A DNA stretch of 64,000 nucleotides from Clostridiaceae bacterium (GCA_021200535.1 JAJQGL010000092.1:78406-142405), one strand, 5' to 3'. Positions 35,085 through 43,719 are shown, counted from the stretch's first letter. The notes: generated by a model from the letters alone, not told the origin. Numbers and translations are program-made.

Positions 35085-35623
35085 CCTTCCGCTATTTGCT
35101 GGTTTTTCTTAAATATCGCAATATAGCTGTGCAGTACGCTGGCAGCAGCTTCGGAAATGCAGCTTAAATCGTTTGCAAATCCGGCAGCTTCTTTTGCGTA
35201 CTGCCGGTGCATTTCCGATAAGAAATCCTGCAATGCCGCTGCAGACGGGATATGCTTTGCGTTGTCTGAAACCGTGAAATATTTTTGGGAACGGAGATAT
35301 TTTGCAAAGGCTTTTTCATATTTGACATGATCGGCGACACTTCCGTTGAACCAGGCATTGTGCGGAAAGGTAAAATAATCTTCAATATAGTGAATAATAT
35401 ATCCCAGCTTCAGAAAAGAATAACAGTTCATTTTTCCATGGCATTCTAATTGCACCATTTTTTGGCAGATGTCATCGAAGGTTGCTGCCCATGTGTGTCC
35501 GGAAATATAGGTGTATACCAGAAGATCAGGCAGAATGCTTCCCAGCTTCAAAAAAAATTTGTGTCTTTTATTCAGTTCACAGGAAAGGTGTTCTGTTATT
35601 GTCAGATGGCTGATTTTATCCAT
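35051..35623 (-). CDS. Zinc-dependent phospholipase C-like protein
   Basis: 190 residues, no signal peptide. His and Asp residues spaced as in the zinc-dependent phospholipase C family (HLTITEHL, GSILPDL, HTW, LGYIIHYIEDYFTFPHN, DHVKYE) suggest a metal site in an all-helical fold. Such proteins are common in Lachnospiraceae and their substrates are unknown. The 3' end overlaps the convergent ftsH fusion by 34 nt. Confidence 0.75.
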   Translation of the reverse strand: MDKISHLTITEHLSCELNKRHKFFLKLGSILPDLLVYTYISGHTWAATFDDICQKMVQLECHGKMNCYSFLKLGYIIHYIEDYFTFPHNAWFNGSVADHVKYEKAFAKYLRSQKYFTVSDNAKHIPSAAALQDFLSEMHRQYAKEAAGFANDLSCISEAAASVLHSYIAIFKKNQQIAEGYSSSFGVINF

Positions 35624-35767
35624 TTCGATTCCCCATTTCTTTTTGTTATTATGATATGCCTTGCACAGTTGCAGCGCTCTATGAAAAGGAGAGGCTGTTT
35701 ATTCTATCTTATTTCAGATTTTCGAAATTGTCCATGGAAATAAATGCCGTTTAACGGTTATTGCTAT

Positions 35768-36967
35768 TTATTTTATTTTGCAATAAAATTTTCTGATTTC
35801 GGAATTATTATTAATTATTTTTAAAATAACTTCATTGTCTGTCAGCATTTGATAAGAAAGGATCTCTGCATCGCCTGTTTCAAAAGTTATTTTTTGGATT
35901 TTATTATCATCTATATCCCAGCTGATCAATTGATTCGTGCTTTCCAAATGTCCAGATAAAATCATTTTATTTGGAAAAGAAGCAACTCCAATATATGAAC
36001 CATTTTCTATTTTGCTATTTTCAGAATCGGTAAACCAATCGTTATCTTCTATTCTGGTAATACTTCCTTTATCATATTCTGCTATCAGTATTCGATGATC
36101 AAATGTCTCAAAAAGCAAAATATTATTAAAACAATAAATTTTTGAAAACATGTCTTTCCCATCTGTTGTGTTTTGAAAATCCGAAAATTCAATTGGAATA
36201 TTTTTCGTTAATTTCCCTTTTGCATTATAAATTTCAATATGGGCAGTTCCCTCTTTATCTTCTACATAGCAAAATAACTCATCACCATTTGTACCAAATG
36301 GACTCATTATCTGACCTGTATCATTCGTTCCTTTTTTATAAATCCAAGAATGAATAGGATTAATTTTTTTCCCATTTAAACAAGCTAAACAATACTTATT
36401 AAAATCTTCTTTTTCCTTCATAAACCATACAAATAATGTACTATCTGAACATATAACAGATGAAAAAATTGTATTGCATTCTTTTATTTTAATAAACTCT
36501 CCACGAAAAGTTCTTTCATCAATTTTCAATATATAAGATTTCTCTTTTTTATTTATAATCATTTCCAATGCCAAATATAAGCATCCATCTTTTTCACACA
36601 TATCGCCCCAAGTGGAGTCAATATTTTTAACTGTAATAATGCGGTGTTTTTGTTTCTTCTCCCGGTCATATAAAAAGAAAGTTTCTTCTGCTGTTTTTTC
36701 TTGATGCATTTTAGAATAACAAAGAAGAGAATCGCTAGAAAAATATGTTATTATATTATTGTCATTTTTTATTTCTTTCCCTGATTTGTATACATCATAT
36801 TTATAATCATCAATCTGAATAGAATCTGATAGCTTTGGGGCTGCCGTTTGATTCGTTTCGGCTTTTTTGTTCTCCAATTCTACAGAACTACTATTTTTTT
36901 CTGTAGAAGATTGGCATCCTGTAACGAAAAGTAAAACTAACATAATGCATACTATATATTTCTTCAT
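35768..36967 (-). CDS. Lipoprotein of unknown function, beta-propeller-like
   Basis: 399 residues. A lipoprotein signal with FVTGC (Cys18) and a Ser/Asn/Glu-rich tether precede a domain of repeated short beta segments with aromatic and Asp-Gly turns (for example DGCLYLALE, DELFCYVED), which fits a propeller-like fold. No known motif was recognised. The gene and its surroundings are clearly more AT-rich than neighbours and codons end mostly in A/T, suggesting foreign origin. RBS AGGAGAGG precedes the ATG. Confidence 0.65.
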   Translation of the reverse strand: MKKYIVCIMLVLLFVTGCQSSTEKNSSSVELENKKAETNQTAAPKLSDSIQIDDYKYDVYKSGKEIKNDNNIITYFSSDSLLCYSKMHQEKTAEETFFLYDREKKQKHRIITVKNIDSTWGDMCEKDGCLYLALEMIINKKEKSYILKIDERTFRGEFIKIKECNTIFSSVICSDSTLFVWFMKEKEDFNKYCLACLNGKKINPIHSWIYKKGTNDTGQIMSPFGTNGDELFCYVEDKEGTAHIEIYNAKGKLTKNIPIEFSDFQNTTDGKDMFSKIYCFNNILLFETFDHRILIAEYDKGSITRIEDNDWFTDSENSKIENGSYIGVASFPNKMILSGHLESTNQLISWDIDDNKIQKITFETGDAEILSYQMLTDNEVILKIINNNSEIRKFYCKIK

Positions 36968-37068
36968 TATAGCCTCTCCTATATTTTATATTTGTGCAGA
37001 AATTGAATATCATAACTTCTGGTTATTTAAATAGATGTTTAACCATCATAGTAATATTTTAAAATTGA

Positions 37069-37090
37069 CGAAACACAATTTTGTGTTTCG
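37069..37090 (-). terminator. Hairpin downstream of the minus-strand gene remnant
   Basis: CGAAACACAA (37069-37078) pairs exactly with TTGTGTTTCG (37081-37090). On the minus strand it is followed by TCAATTTTAAAA, compatible with a weak terminator for the remnant at 37134-37292. Confidence 0.5.
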
Positions 37091-37133
37091 CCAAAAAAGT
37101 AACTATGTATAATTTTGACATTTGAAATCGTTG

Positions 37134-37292
37134 CTACCAATAAAGATGATGTGTCCAATGTGCCTTAATAGCAGCCTGTAACTCACTAAATTTAACTTTA
37201 TACGAACCAGAAGCATTCGCATTGACTCTTGTAATATTAGGGTCTACAATTTTAACTATGGTCATCCCGACATTATAACCTGCTATAGTTAT
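37134..37292 (-). pseudogene. C-terminal remnant of an unidentified protein
   Basis: The minus strand encodes a stretch with normal protein character (for example NANASGSYKVKFSELQAAIK, ending in HHLYW) that stops at 37134. Upstream an in-frame stop at 37293-37295 follows a run of T, and another frame continues upstream (AFALINTFFK), so the gene is truncated or frameshifted. The family was not recognised. Confidence 0.4.
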
Positions 37293-37666
37293 TTAAAAAA
37301 TGTATTGATTAATGCGAAAGCTATCCATACAAATAATTAAAAAGATTTTATTTTACGTCATTCTCTAAATTGCTTGCATGAGATATGATTAAATTATATC
37401 ATTCAATTCATTTTGTCAACATATATTTTTAGTTCGTAATATTGAAAAAAATTATCACAATATTTTCGACGCTTGCAATTATATTTGGAACTTTGTGTTC
37501 TGGAGAAAAATGGCATTGTGTCATAAGTTTTACAATGAAAGTAAGAAGAGAAATTACACACCTCGGGCGAAGAGACATATCTTACGTAGTATGACAATCT
37601 CAAAGAGGCAAGAGAACTATTCGTAAGCGCATCTATTTATATAACTTCGACAGGTATTTAAGTGAG

Positions 37667-38602
37667 TCACAATAACAAAAGGATTTGTTCTAAAACTTTC
37701 TTTATATCATCATCAATACAAATAGATTTATCTTCAATCTCGCCCGGAGCATACGCATCCCCATAATTGACACATACATATGTCGCATCTTTCCAATAAT
37801 TTGTCATTTCCCAGAAATTGTATTTAATTATGCCGGGTGTATTCATTCCGGTACCTAACTCCAGAAATACAGACGTAAGATTTTTATGCCGTCTCAGGAA
37901 ATCATTATATCTGTTATTTGCTGCATACCAGCCTTCATCCTGTACAAACGTATCATCACATCGCAGATTCATGGTCATTAGTTTACCGCAATGCGGACAT
38001 ACTGGGATTAATTCTGCTGGAATCTCCATATTCCAGTTTTCTTTATTTGCAAGATCTATCTCATATTTGCCATCTGTCGCTGTGAGGAATCCTGTTGCCA
38101 GAAGCATTTTTTTGACAGGCTCTTCGTTATCATATGTTTTCTGGTGACATGGAGCAGAACATTGCCATAATCCATAATCGCCCTGTGTATAGAATAAACG
38201 CTTCTTATCAAAATCTGCCAACTGGAACTGATGATCGACGTTTGTTGTTAAAACGAAATAATCCTTATCTTTCACCAGTTTCAATAGATTCTGATACACA
38301 TCATTCTCTGGCTGATCGTAGCGATTGACATAGATGTGTCTTGACCACCATGCCCAATAGGTTTCCATATTCGGAAATGGGTAGAATCCGCCGGAATACA
38401 TATCGTTAATTTTATATTTTTCCTGGAAGTCAGAAAAGTATTTTTTAAATCGTTCTCCGGAATAGGTTAGTCCGGCAGAGGTGGAGAGCCCTGCACCGGC
38501 ACCAATAAGAATAGCATCGGCTGATTCTATTTTTTCTTTTAATTTTTTTATTTTATCCAAGTAATTTTCGGTAGATCTCATAGTCGTAATCTTTGAAAAC
38601 AT
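37667..38602 (-). CDS. SirTM-class sirtuin (protein ADP-ribosyltransferase)
   Basis: 311 residues. NAD-binding motif GAGAGLSTSAGL, the Asn of TTNVDHQ and a Gln (YTQGDYG) where deacetylase sirtuins have His: this Asn/Gln pair marks the macrodomain-linked SirTM class, which ADP-ribosylates proteins rather than deacylating them. A zinc motif is present (CSAPCH ... CPHCGKL). In Staphylococcus and Streptococcus the target is a lipoylated GcvH-like protein. The gene is the last of a four-gene operon and overlaps the macrodomain gene by 50 nt. GAGG 9 nt before the first ATG supports 38602; an ATG at 38581 is an alternative. Confidence 0.88.
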   Translation of the reverse strand: MFSKITTMRSTENYLDKIKKLKEKIESADAILIGAGAGLSTSAGLTYSGERFKKYFSDFQEKYKINDMYSGGFYPFPNMETYWAWWSRHIYVNRYDQPENDVYQNLLKLVKDKDYFVLTTNVDHQFQLADFDKKRLFYTQGDYGLWQCSAPCHQKTYDNEEPVKKMLLATGFLTATDGKYEIDLANKENWNMEIPAELIPVCPHCGKLMTMNLRCDDTFVQDEGWYAANNRYNDFLRRHKNLTSVFLELGTGMNTPGIIKYNFWEMTNYWKDATYVCVNYGDAYAPGEIEDKSICIDDDIKKVLEQILLLL

Positions 38603-39326
38603 TAAATATTACCTCGATTCTGCTTCCTGTTTCTTGCTTATAATCATTTACTGTTTGTATTGCTATTTTAGCTGCCTCATCATTTGGAAAATGAAATTCT
38701 CCTGTTGAAATACAGCAAAAGGCAACACTTTTTATACTATTTTGTTCTGCCAATTCGAGGCAGGAACGGTAACAGGATGCCAATAATAATTTATCTTGTT
38801 TCGTAAGTGTTCCATATATAATAGGACCGACGGTGTGAAGAACATATTTGCATGGCAGATTGTAAGCACTTGTGATTTTGGCGCTTCCGGTAGGCTCAGA
38901 ACTGCCCTGCTTTTTCATTATATCTGCACATTCCATACGCAGCTGCACGCCGGCATATGTGTGGATGGCATTATCAATACATTTGTGATTTGGGCAAAAG
39001 CATCCAAGCATTTGTGAATTAGCGGCGTTTACAATGGCATCGCATTTCAGGGTTGTGATATCTCCCTGCCATAGGTAAATATCCGGTTTATGCGCATGCA
39101 GATTTTTGTAATCGGTAACAGTCTTTTGGTTTAATTCCTCGGTTAAGTATTCATTTTGTATCTGTAAAAAGTCAGGAGCTATGTCATTTGCCATGCGGAC
39201 ATTCAATAATCCGCGAAGCAGATATTTTTGCTCATCCTCATTTTCGGGAATTTGCAGTTCTGAATATTTTGAATTTTCTGTTTTTAAATATTTAATTAAA
39301 TATTTCCTTCGTTCATTCTGATTCAT
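38553..39326 (-). CDS. Zn-dependent macrodomain (ADP-ribosyl hydrolase)
   Basis: About 257 residues. An N-terminal helical extension precedes the macrodomain, with GDITTLKCDAIVNAAN for ADP-ribose binding and the zinc-macro motif LGCFCPNHKCIDNAIHT. Such enzymes remove ADP-ribose placed by SirTM. Start at 39326 is chosen for AGAGG just upstream; it begins 1 nt after the ferredoxin stop. The two activities form a write-erase pair encoded back to back. Confidence 0.9.
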   Translation of the reverse strand: MNQNERRKYLIKYLKTENSKYSELQIPENEDEQKYLLRGLLNVRMANDIAPDFLQIQNEYLTEELNQKTVTDYKNLHAHKPDIYLWQGDITTLKCDAIVNAANSQMLGCFCPNHKCIDNAIHTYAGVQLRMECADIMKKQGSSEPTGSAKITSAYNLPCKYVLHTVGPIIYGTLTKQDKLLLASCYRSCLELAEQNSIKSVAFCCISTGEFHFPNDEAAKIAIQTVNDYKQETGSRIEVIFNVFKDYDYEIYRKLLG

Positions 39327-39327
39327 A

Positions 39328-39519
39328 TCAGCCTCTTTTCTCAATGGTTTGTTTTGGACAGATTTCTGCGCATCTGCCACAGTGAAGACAATTACTTTGA
39401 TTGATTATAACAGGTTTTACCGTTATATCAATACACTTTTGAGGACATACGGAATAGCATAGTTTACATCCTTTCTTATAGCCGCATCTTATATAGAATA
39501 GGCGCCTATGAAAAAACAT
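39328..39519 (-). CDS. Small ferredoxin-like protein
   Basis: About 63 residues with Cys clusters GCKLCYSVCP and CLHCGRCAEICP. The second matches a 4Fe-4S motif (CxxCxxxCP type); the first has an atypical spacing (a Cys six residues before GC), so its cluster may be altered. The start is uncertain: the only in-frame ATG lies within a hairpin (AGGTGCCTATG / CATAGGCGCCT) between this gene and the PPOX gene. It lies 1 nt before the macrodomain gene, so it is likely part of the same operon. Confidence 0.6.
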   Translation of the reverse strand: MFFHRRLFYIRCGYKKGCKLCYSVCPQKCIDITVKPVIINQSNCLHCGRCAEICPKQTIEKRG

Positions 39520-39545
39520 AGGCACCTTTGTGATGGCAATTCTTT

Positions 39546-39941
39546 TTAAAATTCGTATGGCGGGTTACCGGAAAAGTCGGCAATAACTCCGTGTGGGTTT
39601 TCAAGGTAAAACACTTCAAAAATAGGATTTGTTGCCTCGCCATACTGGCCTTTTACGATTGGATTAGCAATGCACATTTCTTTTGCTGCCATGTTGTTTT
39701 CAAATACAGCTGTACCGTGTAAACGAATCCAGGCATATTCAGGGCTTGAGACGGAAATTTCAATTTCAGGATTAGCCATCATATCCTTATAAACGTCTTT
39801 CTGATTATTTGTACAGAACCAAAGTTTTCCGTCCATTTCTCCGGAAAACATAAATGGACGGCATTTTCCTTTTCCATCTCTGCCTACGGTTGCTAAAAAT
39901 TGAACTGGATTTGCTTGTAAAAATTCGATAACTTTCTGCAT
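39546..39941 (-). CDS. Pyridoxamine 5'-phosphate oxidase family flavoprotein
   Basis: 131 residues. Split-barrel FMN-binding protein: NPVQFLATVGRDGKGKCRPFMF, LWFCTNNQKDVYKDM and a C-terminal NPPYEF. It probably binds FMN/F420-like cofactor and reduces or senses a small molecule; the exact substrate is unknown. It heads the operon with ferredoxin, macrodomain and SirTM genes and is divergent from an HxlR regulator. AAGGAGG precedes the ATG. Confidence 0.85.
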   Translation of the reverse strand: MQKVIEFLQANPVQFLATVGRDGKGKCRPFMFSGEMDGKLWFCTNNQKDVYKDMMANPEIEISVSSPEYAWIRLHGTAVFENNMAAKEMCIANPIVKGQYGEATNPIFEVFYLENPHGVIADFSGNPPYEF

Positions 39942-40057
39942 GATTTTTCCTCCTTACTTTTTTCAATCTTATTTTTTGTGATTTGAAAGTCCTTAGCTTT
40001 CAAATTTATTGTATCTGCTAAGTGATAATCTGTGAAGTACGCACAATAAAGTGGTAT

Positions 40058-40106
40058 AGTTACTTTGAGGTGACTAATGGACATAAGTTTCTTTTGGTGC
40101 TATACT
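40058..40106 (+). promoter_or_regulatory. hxlR promoter and candidate HxlR operator
   Basis: Imperfect inverted repeat AGTTAC-N6-GTGACT (40058-40075) in the divergent region; next to it TGGACA (40078-40083), 17 nt, TATACT (40101-40106) reads toward hxlR. HxlR-type regulators often repress both divergent genes from such sites. Confidence 0.5.
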
Positions 40107-40147
40107 ATCCTTTAGAAACTGTAGAGTAGAAGAATGGAGGATTTCAT

Positions 40148-40492
40148 ATGGATAAAACAAAAATGTTGTCACTAAATGAATTGCCTGCTTGTCCTGTGGA
40201 AACAACTCTTATGTTAATAAGCGATAAATGGAAGGTGTTAATTCTTCGGGACTTAATGCCGGGAACAAAACGTTTTGGCGAACTTAAAAAATCAATTGGA
40301 AGTATTTCACAAAAGGTATTAACCTCGCAGCTCAGACAGATGGAAGGGAGCGGGCTTGTTAGCAGAACCGTGTATCCAGAGGTTCCGCCCAGAGTTGAGT
40401 ATACACTTACCGAGCTGGGATATAGCCTGAAACCCATTTTGGATGCTATGTGGAAATGGGGAGAAGATTATAAAGAACAATTAAAGCACTAG
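40148..40492 (+). CDS. HxlR family transcriptional regulator
   Basis: 114 residues. Winged-helix protein of the HxlR family: CPVETTLMLISDKWKVLILRDL, GELKKSIGSISQKVLTSQLRQME, and PPRVEYTLTELG. Cys15 matches the conserved redox-sensing Cys of HypR/QorR-type members that respond to electrophiles or disulfide stress. It is divergent from the flavoprotein-ferredoxin-macrodomain-SirTM operon and probably controls it. Confidence 0.92.
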   Translation: MDKTKMLSLNELPACPVETTLMLISDKWKVLILRDLMPGTKRFGELKKSIGSISQKVLTSQLRQMEGSGLVSRTVYPEVPPRVEYTLTELGYSLKPILDAMWKWGEDYKEQLKH

Positions 40493-40507
40493 TATAGTTT
40501 TGAGTTT

Positions 40508-41404
40508 TTATAAAATATCTGTTCCTACATATTTTTTTAACAAATCTAGTGCAAGCTTCATTTGTGGGCTTATCCATTTATTTTTATGATAAATATAAAA
40601 AGAGTTATATGTTTTTTCATCAAGCTCTGTTTTAACCGGCATAAGAGAACCATTTTTCAATTCTTCCCCAATGGAGTAAGTGGGGACAACTGCAATTCCT
40701 AAATTATTCATAACACATCTTTTTACGGCTTCTATGCTTTGCACCTTCATAGGCGGATTAAGAAGAATATCCTTTTCGGAAAGGTATTTATCCATGTCTG
40801 TCTGATAGTAGCCGTCCGGCTCATTGCAGATTAGACTGAATGGTTTGTGTTGGTGAGGTGTGATAAAATCCAGCAGATTGGTGTTTGCAAAAGGAGAAGC
40901 AACAAGAACTGCTTTATAGCTACCGAGTTTTTTATGTATGACGCTGTCAGGATAGCTGTCTTTTTCACAATTTATGCCTATGTCGGCAGTGCCATCGGCA
41001 ACGGACTGGTTGATTTCCCCTGATTGTATGGAACTGACCACAAGCTGCACGTTGGGGGCCTCCTGTGTAAATGCCCGCATAAATGGCTGCATATTGTAAA
41101 TTAAAATTGAATCTGGAATTGCCAGCTTTAATGAACCGGATATCTCAGACAGGCTTTTGCCGTAATTGCTGATTTGCTCTGCACCTTGTAAAATCATATC
41201 AATATAAGGCATAATATCTTTTCCCGCCTGTGTAAGTTCCATGTGTCTGCCTATTTTCTCGAATAATTTCAAAGCAAGTTCATCTTCAAGCTGTTTTATT
41301 TGGAATGTGACAGTAGACTGCGTATAGCCTAGTTTATCTGCAGCCTTTTGAAAGCTTCCCATTTCAAGGATTGTTTTGAATGTAACTAAATTTTTTGTAT
41401 TCAC
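40508..41404 (-). CDS. LysR family transcriptional regulator
   Basis: 298 residues. N-terminal helix-turn-helix (about 1-60; FQKAADKLGYTQSTVTFQIKQLED) and C-terminal periplasmic-binding-like effector domain. It is divergent from the acyl-CoA dehydrogenase gene with 132 nt between, so it probably controls that gene and perhaps itself. GTG start with an AGGAGTGG/AACAGG region upstream. Direct repeats TATCGAA 13 bp apart in the intergenic region could be part of its binding site. Confidence 0.92.
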   Translation of the reverse strand: MNTKNLVTFKTILEMGSFQKAADKLGYTQSTVTFQIKQLEDELALKLFEKIGRHMELTQAGKDIMPYIDMILQGAEQISNYGKSLSEISGSLKLAIPDSILIYNMQPFMRAFTQEAPNVQLVVSSIQSGEINQSVADGTADIGINCEKDSYPDSVIHKKLGSYKAVLVASPFANTNLLDFITPHQHKPFSLICNEPDGYYQTDMDKYLSEKDILLNPPMKVQSIEAVKRCVMNNLGIAVVPTYSIGEELKNGSLMPVKTELDEKTYNSFYIYHKNKWISPQMKLALDLLKKYVGTDIL

Positions 41405-41536
41405 CTGTTACCACTCCTTAATATATTCAATTTATCGAATTAAGATATCGAAAATATTTAATTTTTTAATTATTTCCTTTGTGCTATTATAAAACAGCAG
41501 GCAGGAAATAGCAATCAATTTTCAGGGAGGTTACAT

Positions 41537-42679
41537 ATGAATTTTAAGTTTAGCGGGGACGAGCAAGAAGTAATAGATATCATTCATGAATTTGGTGTAA
41601 ATGAGGTAGCGCCATTGGCGGCAGAGATTGACGAACTGGAACGTTTTCCGATGGAAAGTCGAAATCGCTTGGCTGAATTAGGCATGATGGGAATTTGTTA
41701 TCCGAAAGAATACGGTGGAGGCGGACATTCCTATCTGGCATATATAGCAGTTATAGAAGAATTGGCAAAGCACTGCTCAACAACCTCAGTTATGCTGTCG
41801 GATCATCATTCTTTAGGCTGTTTTCCGATTGCGGAATTTGGTACTGAGGAACAAAAACAGAAATTCCTTGTACCGCTGCTGAAAGGAGAAAAATTAGGAG
41901 CATTTGCAGTGACTGAGCCTTCCGCAGGATGTGATTTGGGAAATCAACAGACTACTGCCGTTGATATGGGCGATTACTACCTGTTAAATGGTACAAAAAT
42001 CTTTATTACAAATGGCTTTTATGCGGATATCTACTATGTTACAGCGATGACAGACAGAAGTCAGCGCAGCAGAGGTATTTCCGGCTTTATTGTAGAAAAG
42101 GGGACTCCCGGATTTACATTTGGTACAAAAGAAAAGAAGATGGGTATCAAAGGTTCGGCAACTTATGAACTTGTATTTCAGGATTGTAAAATACCAAAAG
42201 AAAATCAGCTGGGTGAATTGGGCAAAGGATTCAAAATGGCTCTTACAACATTGGATGGAGGAAGAATTGGTGTTGCGGCACAGGCACTTGGCATTGCACA
42301 GGGAGCGATTGACCATTGCAAAAAATATGTTACAGAACATATGCAGGGTGAATTGAGGATTTCTCAGTATCAGTTTACGCAATTTGAGCTGGCTGATATG
42401 CAGGCAAGAGTTGATGCTGCCAGACTGCTGGTTTATAGGGCGGCACAGGCAAAACAGGATCATGAACCGTTTTCGCATTTAGCAGCCATGGGGAAATTAT
42501 ATGCATCGGAAGCGGCAACGAATGTAACCCGTCGTTGTGCACAACTTGCAGGAACTGACGGATATACAAGAAATTATCCTTTTGAGCGTTTAATGCGTGA
42601 TGCAAAAATTACGGAAATTTATGAGGGAACAAGCGAGGTTCAGAGAATGGTTATATCCTCATGGATGGGAATTAAATAA
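41537..42679 (+). CDS. Acyl-CoA dehydrogenase
   Basis: 380 residues, typical length. FAD-dependent alpha-beta dehydrogenation of acyl-CoA. Motifs: AFAVTEPSAGCDLG, NGTKIFITNG, and the C-terminal IYEGTSEVQR whose Glu is the catalytic base of short-chain members. No electron-transfer flavoprotein genes are next to it, so partners lie elsewhere. Divergent LysR gene probably regulates it; a thioesterase gene converges from downstream, suggesting handling of a short acyl-CoA. Confidence 0.95.
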   Translation: MNFKFSGDEQEVIDIIHEFGVNEVAPLAAEIDELERFPMESRNRLAELGMMGICYPKEYGGGGHSYLAYIAVIEELAKHCSTTSVMLSDHHSLGCFPIAEFGTEEQKQKFLVPLLKGEKLGAFAVTEPSAGCDLGNQQTTAVDMGDYYLLNGTKIFITNGFYADIYYVTAMTDRSQRSRGISGFIVEKGTPGFTFGTKEKKMGIKGSATYELVFQDCKIPKENQLGELGKGFKMALTTLDGGRIGVAAQALGIAQGAIDHCKKYVTEHMQGELRISQYQFTQFELADMQARVDAARLLVYRAAQAKQDHEPFSHLAAMGKLYASEAATNVTRRCAQLAGTDGYTRNYPFERLMRDAKITEIYEGTSEVQRMVISSWMGIK

Positions 42680-42714
42680 TCGGAGCCTTATGGGCGGTAA
42701 TATTTTATAAATAT

Positions 42715-43119
42715 CTAATGACATATATTTTCCAATGCAGAGTAAAAATCCGGATACTGTCTTTTTAAATTGATTGGTTTTCCAGTCTCATTTAGAAAAC
42801 AATGCGTGCTTGCAGACTCGCATACAAGTTCATCTTCTACATACATCTGGTATGCCAGAATCAATTTGACAGAGGATAGTTTTTCAACAGTTACAATTAT
42901 TTTGATTACATCAGGATATGAAGTGCTTTTTTTATAATGACAGGAGATATCAATAACAGGAGAGATTATGTGTTCCTGTTCCATTTTGTCATATCCCCAT
43001 CCAAGCTGCTCCATCAGATCGATTCGTGCTTCTTCCATAAAACGGATATAATTGGAATGGTGAGTAAATTGCATTTTGTCTGTTTCATAGTATTGAACTT
43101 TATGAATATATGGTTTCAT
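42715..43119 (-). CDS. Hotdog-fold acyl-CoA thioesterase (YbgC/4HBT-like)
   Basis: 134 residues. Single hotdog domain with YYETDKMQFTHHSNYIRFMEEAR, in which Asp14 is the catalytic acid of the 4-hydroxybenzoyl-CoA thioesterase class. Hydrolyses acyl-CoA to free acid and CoA; chain specificity unknown. The ATG at 43119 is chosen because AGAGGAAAA precedes it, whereas the upstream in-frame ATG has none. It converges with the acyl-CoA dehydrogenase gene with only 35 nt between. Confidence 0.85.
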   Translation of the reverse strand: MKPYIHKVQYYETDKMQFTHHSNYIRFMEEARIDLMEQLGWGYDKMEQEHIISPVIDISCHYKKSTSYPDVIKIIVTVEKLSSVKLILAYQMYVEDELVCESASTHCFLNETGKPINLKRQYPDFYSALENICH

Positions 43120-43172
43120 AAATTGTTTTCCTCTCTTCCTTGTAAAAATTAGGATTTTCTCCGGCATTTGCA

Positions 43173-43292
43173 TTATACAGCGGATTGTTTTTTTATGTGT
43201 TCCACAATCATGTCATACCGTTCCTGTGCCTGTTCATCAATGACTGACAGGCTGTACAATTTCCACAGCAGGTATTTCTGCCTGATTTCATG
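43173..43292 (-). pseudogene. Remnant resembling the C-terminus of a TnpV-type transposon protein
   Basis: Minus-strand frame of 39 residues ending at 43173, with IDEQAQERYDMIVEHIKKQ, a pattern like TnpV accessory proteins of Clostridia transposons. An in-frame stop at 43293-43295 cuts it off. It suggests decay of a mobile element beside the tRNA-Arg gene. Confidence 0.4.
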
Positions 43293-43333
43293 TCAAGACT
43301 TCTATGTAGTTCGATTGTTTTGTGGTAGGATTT

Positions 43334-43360
43334 GATTAGCAGAAATCGCTTCTGCTAATC
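43334..43360. other. Perfect 11-bp hairpin
   Basis: GATTAGCAGAA (43334-43344) pairs with TTCTGCTAATC (43350-43360) around a 5-nt loop. It lies between the transposon remnant and the tRNA-Arg terminator; no T run follows. Possibly the end structure of a lost element. Confidence 0.55.
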
Positions 43361-43401
43361 CCACATTGCTATGAGTTCAATTCCCCTCAGAAAATAAAAA
43401 A

Positions 43402-43435
43402 TGCCGAAAACCTTGACTTCACAGTGCTTTCGGCA
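43402..43435 (-). terminator. Terminator of tRNA-Arg
   Basis: TGCCGAAA (43402-43409) and TTTCGGCA (43428-43435) pair; on the minus strand the stem is followed by TTTTTTATTTT. Confidence 0.75.
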
Positions 43436-43444
43436 GAATTTTAG

Positions 43445-43518
43445 CGTCGCTAAGAGGATTTGAACCTCCGGCCTACCGCTTAGGAGGCGGTCGCTCTATC
43501 CAACTGAGCTATAGCGAC
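43445..43518 (-). tRNA. tRNA-Arg (anticodon CCT)
   Basis: 74 nt. Acceptor GTCGCTA/TAGCGAC with discriminator G; D loop AGCTCAGTTGGATAGAGC; anticodon stem ACCGC/GCGGT with loop CTCCTAA, anticodon CCT; T loop GGTTCAAATCC. CCA is not encoded. Confidence 0.95.
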
Positions 43519-43534
43519 AATTACATACTATTGC

Positions 43535-43563
43535 ATTTTAGCACATACATTTTTTGCCGTCAA
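43535..43563 (-). promoter_or_regulatory. Promoter of tRNA-Arg
   Basis: On the minus strand TTGACG, a 17-nt spacer and TAAAAT lie about 17 nt before the tRNA. Confidence 0.75.
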
Positions 43564-43625
43564 GTGAGGGATTCACCAACGTAATAAAATATATGGAAAC
43601 CGGAAAAAGAGTATCTGAATAAGCC

Positions 43626-43654
43626 TTGAAAAACAGGAGAAGTAGTGTTATTAT
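43626..43654 (+). promoter_or_regulatory. Promoter of clpX-like gene
   Basis: TTGAAA (43626-43631), 17 nt, TATTAT (43649-43654). The start point near 43661 leaves a leader of about 59 nt before the ATG at 43720. Confidence 0.65.
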
Positions 43655-43719
43655 GCGAATATCTTATATAAATGGTTTTGCTGTTATTGGACAAAAAGAG
43701 AGGAGCTTTTGGAATATTT

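Larger units (their letters stand above)
36968..37666. other. AT-rich gene-poor stretch with hairpin and gene remnant
   Basis: About 700 nt without an intact gene. It holds a hairpin at 37069-37090 and a decayed minus-strand coding piece (37134-37292, listed separately). Other short frames lack ribosome sites and are not credible. No transposase or recombinase fragment was recognised here. Confidence 0.55.

Noticed and set aside
37403..37603. 66-codon minus-strand frame
   Set aside because: No ribosome site, Cys/Tyr/Phe-rich translation typical of AT-rich noncoding DNA.
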